This document shows, in pieces, positions 1-6,164 of a stretch of 17,107 nucleotides of DNA. The position numbers were made by a program, and so were the translations under genes. The number at the start of each line of letters is the position of its first letter. Position 1 is the first letter of the stretch. The notes under the pieces are model-generated. The model saw only the letters and a list, made by a program, of their open reading frames with translations, was not told the origin of the DNA and did not search any database. This DNA is from CAYNXB01 sp964401045 (lineage in GTDB: Bacteria > Pseudomonadota > Alphaproteobacteria > Sphingomonadales > Sphingomonadaceae), in the NCBI GenBank assembly GCA_964401045.1, contig CAYNXB010000052.1:1-17107 (forward strand), given 5' to 3'.

Positions 1-1187
1 CCGGCGAGCGGGCCGAACGTCTCTTCGCGTGTCAGCAGCGCGTCTGCGGGGACATCGGCGATCAGGGTCGGCTCGAACAGTCGGCCGTTCGCCGATCCTC
101 CGCCGGCGATCGCTCGGGCGCCGTGCGCCAGCGCGTCCTCGCGATGCTCGGCGACTTTCTCGACCGCCGCGTCGTCGATCAGCGGGCCGATGTCGCTCGC
201 TTCGTCGAAGCCGTCGCCCGCGCGCATGCCGGCGACCTTGCCTGCGAAAGCGGTAAGGAAGCGGTCCTTGATCCTGTCCTGCACGTAGATGCGGTTGGCG
301 GCGATGCAGCTCTGTCCGCCGTTGCGGAACTTGGCGATCATCGCGGTCTCGACCGCGGTATCGAGGTCGGCATCGTCGAAGATCAGCAGCGGCGCATTGC
401 CACCGAGCTCCAGGCCGAGCTTCTTCATCGTGCCCGCACAAGCCTCGTAGAGTTGCACGCCGACTTCGGTCGACCCGGTGAACGACAGCTTGCGCACCAC
501 GGGGGACGCGGTCAGCGCCCCGCCGATCTCTCGCGCCGAACCGGTGAGGATGTTGAACACGCCCCTGGGAACGCCGGCCTCCTCGCCCAGCTTGGCGAAG
601 GCGAGTGCAGTCAACGGCGTCATCGCGGCGGGCTTGGCGACGATCGTGCAGCCGGCGGCGAGCGCAGGGCCGACCTTGCGCGTCAGCATCGCCAGGGGGA
701 AGTTCCACGGTGTGATCGCCGCGCACACGCCGACCGGTTCACGATCGGCGAGCAGGCGGCGGCCCGGAACCGGCGCGGGAATGGTCTCGCCGAACGCGCG
801 GGTGGCTTCGTCGGCATAGAACTCCATGAAGCCGGCCCCGTAATCGAACTCGCCGCGGGCCTCCCTGATCGTCTTGCCGTTTTCACGCGTGATCAGGCGC
901 GCGATGTCCTCCTTGTGTGCCTGCAGCAGCTCCCACCAGCGGCGCAGGATCTTGCCGCGCTCCTGGGCGGTCTTCGCCGCCCATTTGGGAAACGCGTCCG
1001 CGGCGGCGGCAATCGCCCGCTGGGTCTCGTCCGCGCCGAGGTTCGGAACCTCTCCGAAGGTCTCGCGGGTGAAGGGATCATCGACTTCGATTGGCGCGCG
1101 GCCTCCTGCGATCCATACACCGTCGATCAGCGCCCGCGAAAGCAGCAGGTCTGATTCGTCGAGCGCGCCGCGCACGGGCATGTCCAT
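1..1187 (-). CDS. gabD: Succinate-semialdehyde dehydrogenase-type aldehyde dehydrogenase (3' end beyond left edge)
   Basis: NAD(P)-dependent aldehyde dehydrogenase, cytoplasmic, expected to oxidise succinate semialdehyde or a similar omega-oxo acid to the carboxylate. Seen: 395 codons read from the ATG at 1187 down to base 1, ending in the family motif EETFGPLAG, so roughly the last 90 residues of a usual ~485 are missing. The TPWNFP segment, the LELGGNAP motif with catalytic Glu260 and the GGQSC motif with nucleophile Cys294 are all present, with the 34-residue spacing usual for GabD. Similarity to E. coli GabD, recalled from memory, runs through the whole visible length (for example KLSFTGSTE and IGPLID). 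The ATG shares its A with the TGA stop of the preceding SnoaL-like gene, so the two are probably translationally coupled. With the alcohol dehydrogenase upstream, an alcohol-to-acid route is likely. The exact aldehyde is uncertain. Confidence 0.85.
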   Translation of the reverse strand, partial: MDMPVRGALDESDLLLSRALIDGVWIAGGRAPIEVDDPFTRETFGEVPNLGADETQRAIAAAADAFPKWAAKTAQERGKILRRWWELLQAHKEDIARLITRENGKTIREARGEFDYGAGFMEFYADEATRAFGETIPAPVPGRRLLADREPVGVCAAITPWNFPLAMLTRKVGPALAAGCTIVAKPAAMTPLTALAFAKLGEEAGVPRGVFNILTGSAREIGGALTASPVVRKLSFTGSTEVGVQLYEACAGTMKKLGLELGGNAPLLIFDDADLDTAVETAMIAKFRNGGQSCIAANRIYVQDRIKDRFLTAFAGKVAGMRAGDGFDEASDIGPLIDDAAVEKVAEHREDALAHGARAIAGGGSANGRLFEPTLIADVPADALLTREETFGPLA

Positions 1188-1642
1188 CAGTCTTCATCCA
1201 GGTTGGGGTTGGTGATTGCTGCACCGCCTTCGAACAAATGCTCGAACCGGCGGTAGGTGCACAGCCATCGCCCGTCACGCCTTACGTAGCGATCGGTGGC
1301 GAGGGAGATGGTAATCGGCGGATGCGTCGGGAGAATCTTCACCCCGTTCGCCGCGTAAAGAAACAGGAAATTGGTCGCCTCCGCGCTGTCGGGGCCGGTG
1401 AACCCGGCGCGGAAGTTGGTGAAGCTGTGAACCGAGAGCCGCGGGCCCTGCTCCCGCCGCCAATCGTAGAACTGCTGGATCTTCTCCACCCCGAAGTAGG
1501 ACGCGAACTGCCCGTGAAACTCGGCTTCGGGGATGTAGTAGCTCGACGCGTCCTTGCCGCCGTTGAAATCGATCTCGTGCCAATATTCGGCGAGTTGCAG
1601 CGACAGCGTGGCATTCAGTTCGAGCAGTTCAGCGGTGGACAT
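1187..1642 (-). CDS. SnoaL-like (NTF2-fold) protein, cytoplasmic
   Basis: A 151-residue protein of the SnoaL-like/NTF2-like superfamily, whose members are small cone-shaped barrels acting as isomerases, cyclases, dehydratases or hydrolases, or as binding subunits of ring-hydroxylating oxygenases. Seen: an N-terminal helix rich in Leu/Glu, a central strand region, and the C-terminal signature DRYVRRDGRWLCTYRR, a strand-turn-strand typical of the superfamily. There is no signal peptide, so it should be cytoplasmic. GGAG lies 10 bases before the ATG at 1642. The gene sits 45 bp after the alcohol dehydrogenase and overlaps the aldehyde dehydrogenase start by one base, so it belongs to the same operon and probably acts on an intermediate of the same pathway. 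The reaction cannot be told from sequence. Confidence 0.8.
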   Translation of the reverse strand: MSTAELLELNATLSLQLAEYWHEIDFNGGKDASSYYIPEAEFHGQFASYFGVEKIQQFYDWRREQGPRLSVHSFTNFRAGFTGPDSAEATNFLFLYAANGVKILPTHPPITISLATDRYVRRDGRWLCTYRRFEHLFEGGAAITNPNLDED

Positions 1643-1687
1643 CGACCCGTTTCTCCAATGGCATTCGTTCGTGACAGTTGCGCTCGC

Positions 1688-2842
1688 TTACAGGGCGGCC
1701 TCGTAGATCGCCTGCGCGTCTTCGACCGTGACCTCGCGCGGGTTGCGCACCAGCAGGCGCTGCACGCCCATCGCGGCGGCCGCCATGTGCGGCAGCATGT
1801 TCTGGCTGATGCCGAACGCCGCGAGCCGGCGCTCGATGCCGATCGCGGCGGACAATGCTTCGATGCGCTCGATACCGAGCAACGCGTCGGCCGCATCGTC
1901 GCCAGTGCTCGCGCACCCCATCGCTCGCGCGACTGCGGCATAGCGTTCCGGCGCTGCCGGGAGGTTGAACCGCAGCACATGCGGCAATAACAGCGAGTTG
2001 GCGGTGCCGTGAGCGATATGGAACTCGCCACCCAGCGGGTAGGCGAGGGCATGCACCGCCGCGGTGTTGACCGGACCAAGGCATTGCCCGCCCAGGTGGC
2101 TCGCGCGCAGCATCGCCCCGCGCGCCTCCATGTCGCCACCGTCCCGCCACGCGCGCTCGAGGTACGTCGCGATCAGCCGAATGCCTTCCAGCGCCCACTG
2201 GTCGACCACCGGGTGCGCGAAGCGGTTTGCGTAGGCTTCGATGCAGTGGGTCAGCGCATCGATGCCGGTGGCGGCGGTGACGCTTTGCGGCATGGTCCGC
2301 GTCAGCTCGGGATCGAGATAGGCGAAGTCGGGGACGAGATAGTGGCTGACCACCCCCTTCTTCATCTGGTCCTGGGTATCCTCGACGATCGCGATCGGTG
2401 TCGCCTCGCTGCCGGTACCTGCAGTGGTCGGGATGCAGGCGAGCGGCACGGTGCGCGGGGCAACGAGGTCGGTGCCGACGATCTGGGCGAACTGCTGGCG
2501 GCCGTCGAGCAGCACCGCGACGAGCTTTGCCACGTCCATTGCACTACCGCCGCCGAGGCCGACCAGGCCGTCCGCGCGGAAGTCGCGCGCGGCCTGCAGG
2601 GCGGCTGCCAGTTCCGGAATCGTCGGTTCGCCTTCGCTGGCTTCGATCACCAGCGCGGCGCATCCCGACTGGGCGAGCGCCGCTTCCAGCCCGCTGCACA
2701 AGCCCCGGATCGGACGCCCGGTGATCACTGCCACCCGGCCGCTGCCCGCTCTCGCCAGGTCCTCCGCACACAGCTCGGCGACACCCTGGCCGAGGCGGAC
2801 GGTCCTTACGTTGTGCAGCACCAGCGGCGACGGTTGGTTCAA
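1688..2842 (-). CDS. Iron-containing (group III) alcohol dehydrogenase, possibly 4-hydroxybutyrate dehydrogenase-like
   Basis: A 384-residue Fe-ADH family protein of usual length. It is expected to oxidise a primary alcohol or hydroxy acid with NAD+ (or reduce the aldehyde, or maleylacetate in some relatives). Seen: nucleotide-binding GGGSAMD at residues 97-103, the IPTTAGTGSE motif at 137-146, and the four metal ligands Asp195, His199 (GIDALTHCIEAY), His264 and His278, matching the ligand pattern known for FucO. The start is TTG at 2842: GAGGAG lies six bases upstream and no ATG fits. It is the second gene of the operon after the SDR (122-bp gap) and precedes the SnoaL-like and GabD-type genes. 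Pairing with a succinate-semialdehyde dehydrogenase suggests 4-hydroxybutyrate-like chemistry, but maleylacetate reductase remains an alternative. A pair of CGGTAAA repeats lies just upstream. Confidence 0.88.
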   Translation of the reverse strand: MNQPSPLVLHNVRTVRLGQGVAELCAEDLARAGSGRVAVITGRPIRGLCSGLEAALAQSGCAALVIEASEGEPTIPELAAALQAARDFRADGLVGLGGGSAMDVAKLVAVLLDGRQQFAQIVGTDLVAPRTVPLACIPTTAGTGSEATPIAIVEDTQDQMKKGVVSHYLVPDFAYLDPELTRTMPQSVTAATGIDALTHCIEAYANRFAHPVVDQWALEGIRLIATYLERAWRDGGDMEARGAMLRASHLGGQCLGPVNTAAVHALAYPLGGEFHIAHGTANSLLLPHVLRFNLPAAPERYAAVARAMGCASTGDDAADALLGIERIEALSAAIGIERRLAAFGISQNMLPHMAAAAMGVQRLLVRNPREVTVEDAQAIYEAAL

Positions 2843-2848
2843 CGGAAG

Positions 2849-2854
2849 CTCCTC
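2849..2854 (-). promoter_or_regulatory. Shine-Dalgarno GAGGAG fixing a TTG start
   Basis: GAGGAG on the minus strand, separated by six bases (CTTCCG) from the TTG at 2842-2840. This strong site supports the rare TTG start of the alcohol dehydrogenase; there is no in-frame ATG nearby. Confidence 0.75.
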
Positions 2855-2916
2855 ATCAATCGATCGCGCGCATCATGAGCACGCATCATGCCTAGCCGCC
2901 TGCCCGGGCGGGAGGA

Positions 2917-2947
2917 TTTACCGGGCCGGTTCGTTAGTTTTACCGAT
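2917..2947 (-). promoter_or_regulatory. Candidate AraC-type operator: CGGTAAA twice, 22 bp apart
   Basis: On the minus strand the heptamer CGGTAAA occurs at 2945-2939 and again at 2923-2917, start to start exactly 22 bp. Both read towards the alcohol dehydrogenase start at 2842. The same spacing and a closely related core (CGGGTAAA) occur in the araC-type/NTF2-gene intergenic region at 8426-8466. A 22-bp direct repeat (two helical turns) is the arrangement used by AraC-family dimers or tandem monomers. The CCGC second box seen at the other site is not conserved at the same offset here, so this is a hypothesis. Confidence 0.4.
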
Positions 2948-2964
2948 ACGCGCCTCGAGCCGGA

Positions 2965-3747
2965 TCACAGCGCGGCGATATAGCCGCCATCGAGGGGAAT
3001 GGTGGATCCATTGACGTAGGCGCCCGCGCGCGAGGCGAGGAACACGATCGCGCCCTCCGCATCCTCGGGCGTGCCTGGCCGTCCCAGCGGGACATAGTTC
3101 CCGACGCTCTTCTGGACGGCATCGGAGCCGGTGTCAGTCATCCGTGAAGGGAAGGGGCCGGGCGCAATAGCGTTGACCGTGATCCGGTCTTTCCCCAGCG
3201 TCTTGCACAGCGAACGGGTGAGATGATGGATTGCCGCCTTCGAGGTGTTGTAGGCGTGCGCTTCCCAGTTGGGGATGTGCAGCCCGCCGATCGAGCCGAC
3301 GTTGATCACACGCGCGGGATCGTCGTTGCTCGCCGCGGCCTTGAGTAACGACAGAAGCTCCCGGGTCAGGAAAAATGCCGCCCGCACGTTGACGTTGAGG
3401 ACCAGATCCCAGTCGGCGACCTGCATTTCTGCCAGGCTCCCCGCGGCATTGGCGCCCGCGTTGTTGACCAGGATGTGCAGCTTGCCCTCGCGCTCCGCCA
3501 CTTGCGCGGCCAGTGCGGCGGGGCCTTCCGCTCCGCTCAGCTCGGCGGCCAGCCCGATGCAATCGCCGCCGCCGGCCGCGAGTTCCTGCGCGAACGCCGA
3601 AACCTGTCCGGCGTCGCGCCCCGTGATGTATGTCTTGACCCCGCGCCGGACGAGGCCGCCCGCGATCATGGCGCCGATACCGCTGCCGCCGCCTGTGACG
3701 AGCGCGGTTTTCCCTGACAGCGAGAACAGCGGATCGGTGTTATTCAT
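2965..3747 (-). CDS. RhlG-like short-chain dehydrogenase/reductase (SDR)
   Basis: A 260-residue classical SDR, NAD(P)(H)-dependent, interconverting a hydroxyl and a keto group on an unidentified substrate in the cytoplasm. Seen: cofactor motif TGGGSGIG (residues 18-25), NNAG (95-98), catalytic Ser152, Tyr166 and Lys170 (YNTSK), and the C-terminal sequence NAIAPGPFPSRMT followed by IPLDGGY. From memory the closest described relative is RhlG of Pseudomonas, which shares the PxRVIN(I/V)GS and APGxFPSRMT stretches. RhlG was described as a beta-ketoacyl reductase, but activity should not be transferred on that basis. I chose the ATG at 3747 because the protein then starts close to the Rossmann strand as in the family; GGAG lies about 11 bases upstream. 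It heads the minus-strand operon and diverges from the MFS transporter. Confidence 0.87.
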   Translation of the reverse strand: MNNTDPLFSLSGKTALVTGGGSGIGAMIAGGLVRRGVKTYITGRDAGQVSAFAQELAAGGGDCIGLAAELSGAEGPAALAAQVAEREGKLHILVNNAGANAAGSLAEMQVADWDLVLNVNVRAAFFLTRELLSLLKAAASNDDPARVINVGSIGGLHIPNWEAHAYNTSKAAIHHLTRSLCKTLGKDRITVNAIAPGPFPSRMTDTGSDAVQKSVGNYVPLGRPGTPEDAEGAIVFLASRAGAYVNGSTIPLDGGYIAAL

Positions 3748-4004
3748 CGGCGGCCATACTCCATCGGCGTGAGGAATCGAGTAACGGCGCGACCCCGCCG
3801 ATTGCAAGCATACCCGAACCTCGGACAAGAATTGGAGCCGGGCACAAGTCGCCGCGCCGGGCAAGGCAAGCCCGAAGGGTGGCCCACCCGTAGTTTTCGG
3901 CTACGTAACGACGGCCGGGGATGGGAGACCCTGGACCTCTATCGCCTGAAGTGCCGCCATCTCCCAGTGCGCAGGACGCCAGGTAAAAGGAAAAAACGAA
4001 ACCG
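3748..4004. promoter_or_regulatory. Divergent promoter region, SDR operon / MFS transporter
   Basis: A 257-bp region between divergent starts, so it should hold both promoters. Two adjacent dyads are visible near its middle: GGGTGG-C-CCACCC (3877-3889) and CGTAG-N7-CTACG (3889-3905). They are candidate binding sites for a regulator of both units. Immediately before the transporter, CCAGGTAAA (3979-3987) differs by one base from the CCGGGTAAA core found near the AraC-type regulator gene, but it overlaps the probable ribosome-binding region (AAAGGAAAA) and is unpaired, so it may be chance. No confident -35/-10 set. Confidence 0.5.
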
Positions 4005-5285
4005 ATGTTCACCTGGTATCGTGAGGCGGACCGGAAGACCCGCCGCATCTTCTGGACGTGCAGCGCCGGGTGGGCGATGGATATGGCCGACAGCGTCGTC
4101 TATTCCTACCTCATCCCGATATTGATGACCGCGCTGGGCATGTCGCTGGTGCAGGCGGGCTTCATCTCCAGCGCCAACTTCTTCGCCGCGGCGTTGGGCG
4201 GATGGATCGGGGGATGGCTGTGCGATCGGTTCGGCCGGGCGCGAATCCTCCAACTGACGATCCTGTGGTTCTCGCTGTTCTCGTTCATTTCGGGTTTCGC
4301 GCAGAACTACGAACAACTGCTGGTGGTCCGTGTGCTGCAAGGCCTCGGCTTCGGGGCCGAATGGGCCGTGGGCGCGGTGCTGCTGGGTGAGGTGATCAAC
4401 CCCAAGCACCGCGGCAAGGCGCTCGGCACGGTGCACAGCGGCGCGGCGATCGGCTCTGCCTTCGCCGCTCTTCTCGCGGGTCCGGTGGCCTCGATGTTCT
4501 CTCCGGACCTTGGCTGGCGTATCGTCTTCTGGTCCGGCATCATCCCCGCTTTGCTGATCTTCTTCGTTCGCAAGGACTCTGACGATTCCGATATCTACAA
4601 GCGGGCCAAGCAACGGGCGGATGCCGCCGGCAAGCGCCACTCGCTGGGCGCGATCTTCCAGCCGCGAGTGCTCCGTGTGACGTCCCTAGCCGCCCTTCTT
4701 TCGCTCGGCGTGCAAGGCGCCGCCTATTCCATCAGCAACTATCTGATGCCGTTCCTCACCAGTGAACGCAGCTTGACGCAGTCGACCGCCGGTGTGGTGG
4801 TCATGTGCCTGAGCGCGGGCGGCTTCTTCGGCTTCCTCACCAATGCCTATACCAGCGATTGGGTGGGGCGCCGGAACGTGTTCCGGCTATTTGGCGGCGG
4901 GTTCGTGGTCATGTCGCTTACTTTCGTCCTGACGACGGCCGGGGCTTCCTCGACTGCCCTCGGCGGCGTCGCGTTCGTATACGGCTTCTTCCAGTTCGGG
5001 ATGTATGCCTCTTTCGGAGCGTACTTCACGGAGCTCTTCCCGACGGAACTGCGCGGGTCGGGGCAGGCCTTTGCCTACAACTTCGGTCGCGCGGGGAGTG
5101 CCTTCTTTGTCATGTTCGTGCCCCTCGTGGCCCTTTCGACCGGGCTCAGCGCGGCGATGGGAATCATGGGCTCGATCGGCATCGCGATCGTGATCATCGC
5201 GATTGCGTTCCTTCCCGAGACTGCGGGCAGTGCGCTCAAGGATCTCGACCCGCAGGACGAGGACAGGGTCGCGCCCGCGCCTTAG
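4005..5285 (+). CDS. MFS transporter, aromatic-acid/sialate:H+ symporter-like
   Basis: A 426-residue inner-membrane secondary transporter of the major facilitator superfamily with the usual 12-helix length. Seen: a first helix carrying acidic residues (WAMDMADS, residues 23-30), the loop 2-3 signature GGWLCDRFGRAR (69-80), the RVLQGLGFGAEW stretch typical of helix 4, and the repeated signature in the second half, DWVGRR (285-290). This overall pattern resembles the AAHS (aromatic acid:H+) and SHS (sialate:H+) branches. The likely substrate is therefore a small organic acid, possibly the compound degraded by the divergent operon. A purine-rich AAAGGAAAAA precedes the ATG. Its TAG stop overlaps the TAA stop of the convergent gene by four bases (TTAG, 5282-5285). 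Substrate is not readable from sequence. Confidence 0.88.
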   Translation: MFTWYREADRKTRRIFWTCSAGWAMDMADSVVYSYLIPILMTALGMSLVQAGFISSANFFAAALGGWIGGWLCDRFGRARILQLTILWFSLFSFISGFAQNYEQLLVVRVLQGLGFGAEWAVGAVLLGEVINPKHRGKALGTVHSGAAIGSAFAALLAGPVASMFSPDLGWRIVFWSGIIPALLIFFVRKDSDDSDIYKRAKQRADAAGKRHSLGAIFQPRVLRVTSLAALLSLGVQGAAYSISNYLMPFLTSERSLTQSTAGVVVMCLSAGGFFGFLTNAYTSDWVGRRNVFRLFGGGFVVMSLTFVLTTAGASSTALGGVAFVYGFFQFGMYASFGAYFTELFPTELRGSGQAFAYNFGRAGSAFFVMFVPLVALSTGLSAAMGIMGSIGIAIVIIAIAFLPETAGSALKDLDPQDEDRVAPAP

Positions 5286-6163
5286 CCGGCCGGGTCGGAC
5301 GAGGGCCAGAACCGCGGGGTCGCGATCGGGAGGGTGCGGAAGAATGCGTTGATGGAGTGGATTTCGCCGCCCCAGATCTTGAACGCCTCGAACGTCACCA
5401 GGGCGTTTCCAGGCCCATAGGCATCGGTGTAGCCGAAGTTCATCCACAGCACGACCACGCCGGCTTCCTCGTCGACCGCGGCGACGCTGGGCAGGATGCT
5501 GGGGTGAACCGTGATCCGCTGGGTATAGAGCCCGCACGTGGTGGCAATCCGGCAACCGTCGCCGGCGAGGATCACCCCGTTCTCGACGCGATATGCTTCG
5601 GGCGCGAACGGGGTTCCCGCGTCGGTGAAGTTGCCGCGCCGCAAACCGTCGGTGTAGCGCAGCGCGGTGGCGATCAGCGACTGGCGCGACTGGCGTTTTT
5701 CGACGGGAACCGGATCGTTCATCCCGCGGATCGGCTTGTCGAGCTCTGTCGGCTGGAAACGGGAATCGGGCGTGATCCGCTGGACCAGCGTTTCCACACC
5801 CGCGATGCGGCTGCCTGCAACATGCAGGATCACCGAATACAGCACCGGCGTCTTGCCTTCGAACAGCTCCACGTGCGCCGCCGCCACCTGCTTTTCGGTG
5901 TCGAGATAGTCGTGGCGGAAGCTCGCCTTGGCGGTGATCGTCTGCCATGCGCCTTCGCCGAGCTTGAGCTCGTGCGAATCCTCGGTGAAGCGCACTTCGC
6001 CGGCCAGCGGCAGCTTTGACGGATCGTGCGCGACCAGTGCGTCGACATATTGCGTCAGCAAGTCCGAGAGGCACGCCCGGTCGCACCCGGCTGCCTGCGC
6101 GGGCGCGGCTGTGACGATCATAGCAGTGGCGATCGCCGCTAGACTCACGCCGCGCCAGCCCAC
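5282..6163 (-). CDS. Exported NTF2-like (DUF8021-like) protein
   Basis: A 293-residue protein of unknown function. A signal peptide is evident: hydrophobic residues about 7-20 followed by AAPAQA, cleavage probably near residue 24, so it should be periplasmic. After two cysteines (CDRAC) comes a segment with HDPSKLPLAGEVRFTED and ELKLGEGAWQT, a pattern I associate with an NTF2-like family catalogued as DUF8021; the assignment is from memory. A second region has a further pair of cysteines (GDGCRIATTC) and aromatic-rich strands (WMNFGYTDAYG). The start is GTG at 6163, one base after the stop of the three-domain NTF2-like gene, so the two are almost certainly cotranscribed and coupled. AGGG precedes the GTG by about eight bases. 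It may work with its upstream partner on a periplasmic substrate. Confidence 0.75.
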   Translation of the reverse strand: MGWRGVSLAAIATAMIVTAAPAQAAGCDRACLSDLLTQYVDALVAHDPSKLPLAGEVRFTEDSHELKLGEGAWQTITAKASFRHDYLDTEKQVAAAHVELFEGKTPVLYSVILHVAGSRIAGVETLVQRITPDSRFQPTELDKPIRGMNDPVPVEKRQSRQSLIATALRYTDGLRRGNFTDAGTPFAPEAYRVENGVILAGDGCRIATTCGLYTQRITVHPSILPSVAAVDEEAGVVVLWMNFGYTDAYGPGNALVTFEAFKIWGGEIHSINAFFRTLPIATPRFWPSSDPAG

Positions 6164-6164
6164 G

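Larger units (their letters stand above)
2843..2964 (-). other. Intergenic spacer between SDR and alcohol dehydrogenase
   Basis: A 122-bp spacer within an otherwise tight gene set. Besides the CGGTAAA pair it holds the perfect palindrome GCCCGGGC (2902-2909), the odd palindrome ACCGGGCCGGT (2920-2930) and two copies of GCATCATG (2870-2876 region and 2883-2890). It may contain an internal promoter for the alcohol dehydrogenase, SnoaL-like and aldehyde dehydrogenase genes. No clear -35/-10 pair was recognised. Confidence 0.4.

Noticed and set aside
123..1154. A 343-codon plus-strand frame opposite the aldehyde dehydrogenase
   Set aside because: The minus strand carries intact GabD-type catalytic motifs; the plus frame resembles nothing and is explained by GC skew at codon positions.
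3979..3987. CCAGGTAAA before the transporter as a further AraC-type site
   Set aside because: It is single, has no CCGC box and no 22-bp partner, and overlaps the probable ribosome-binding region.
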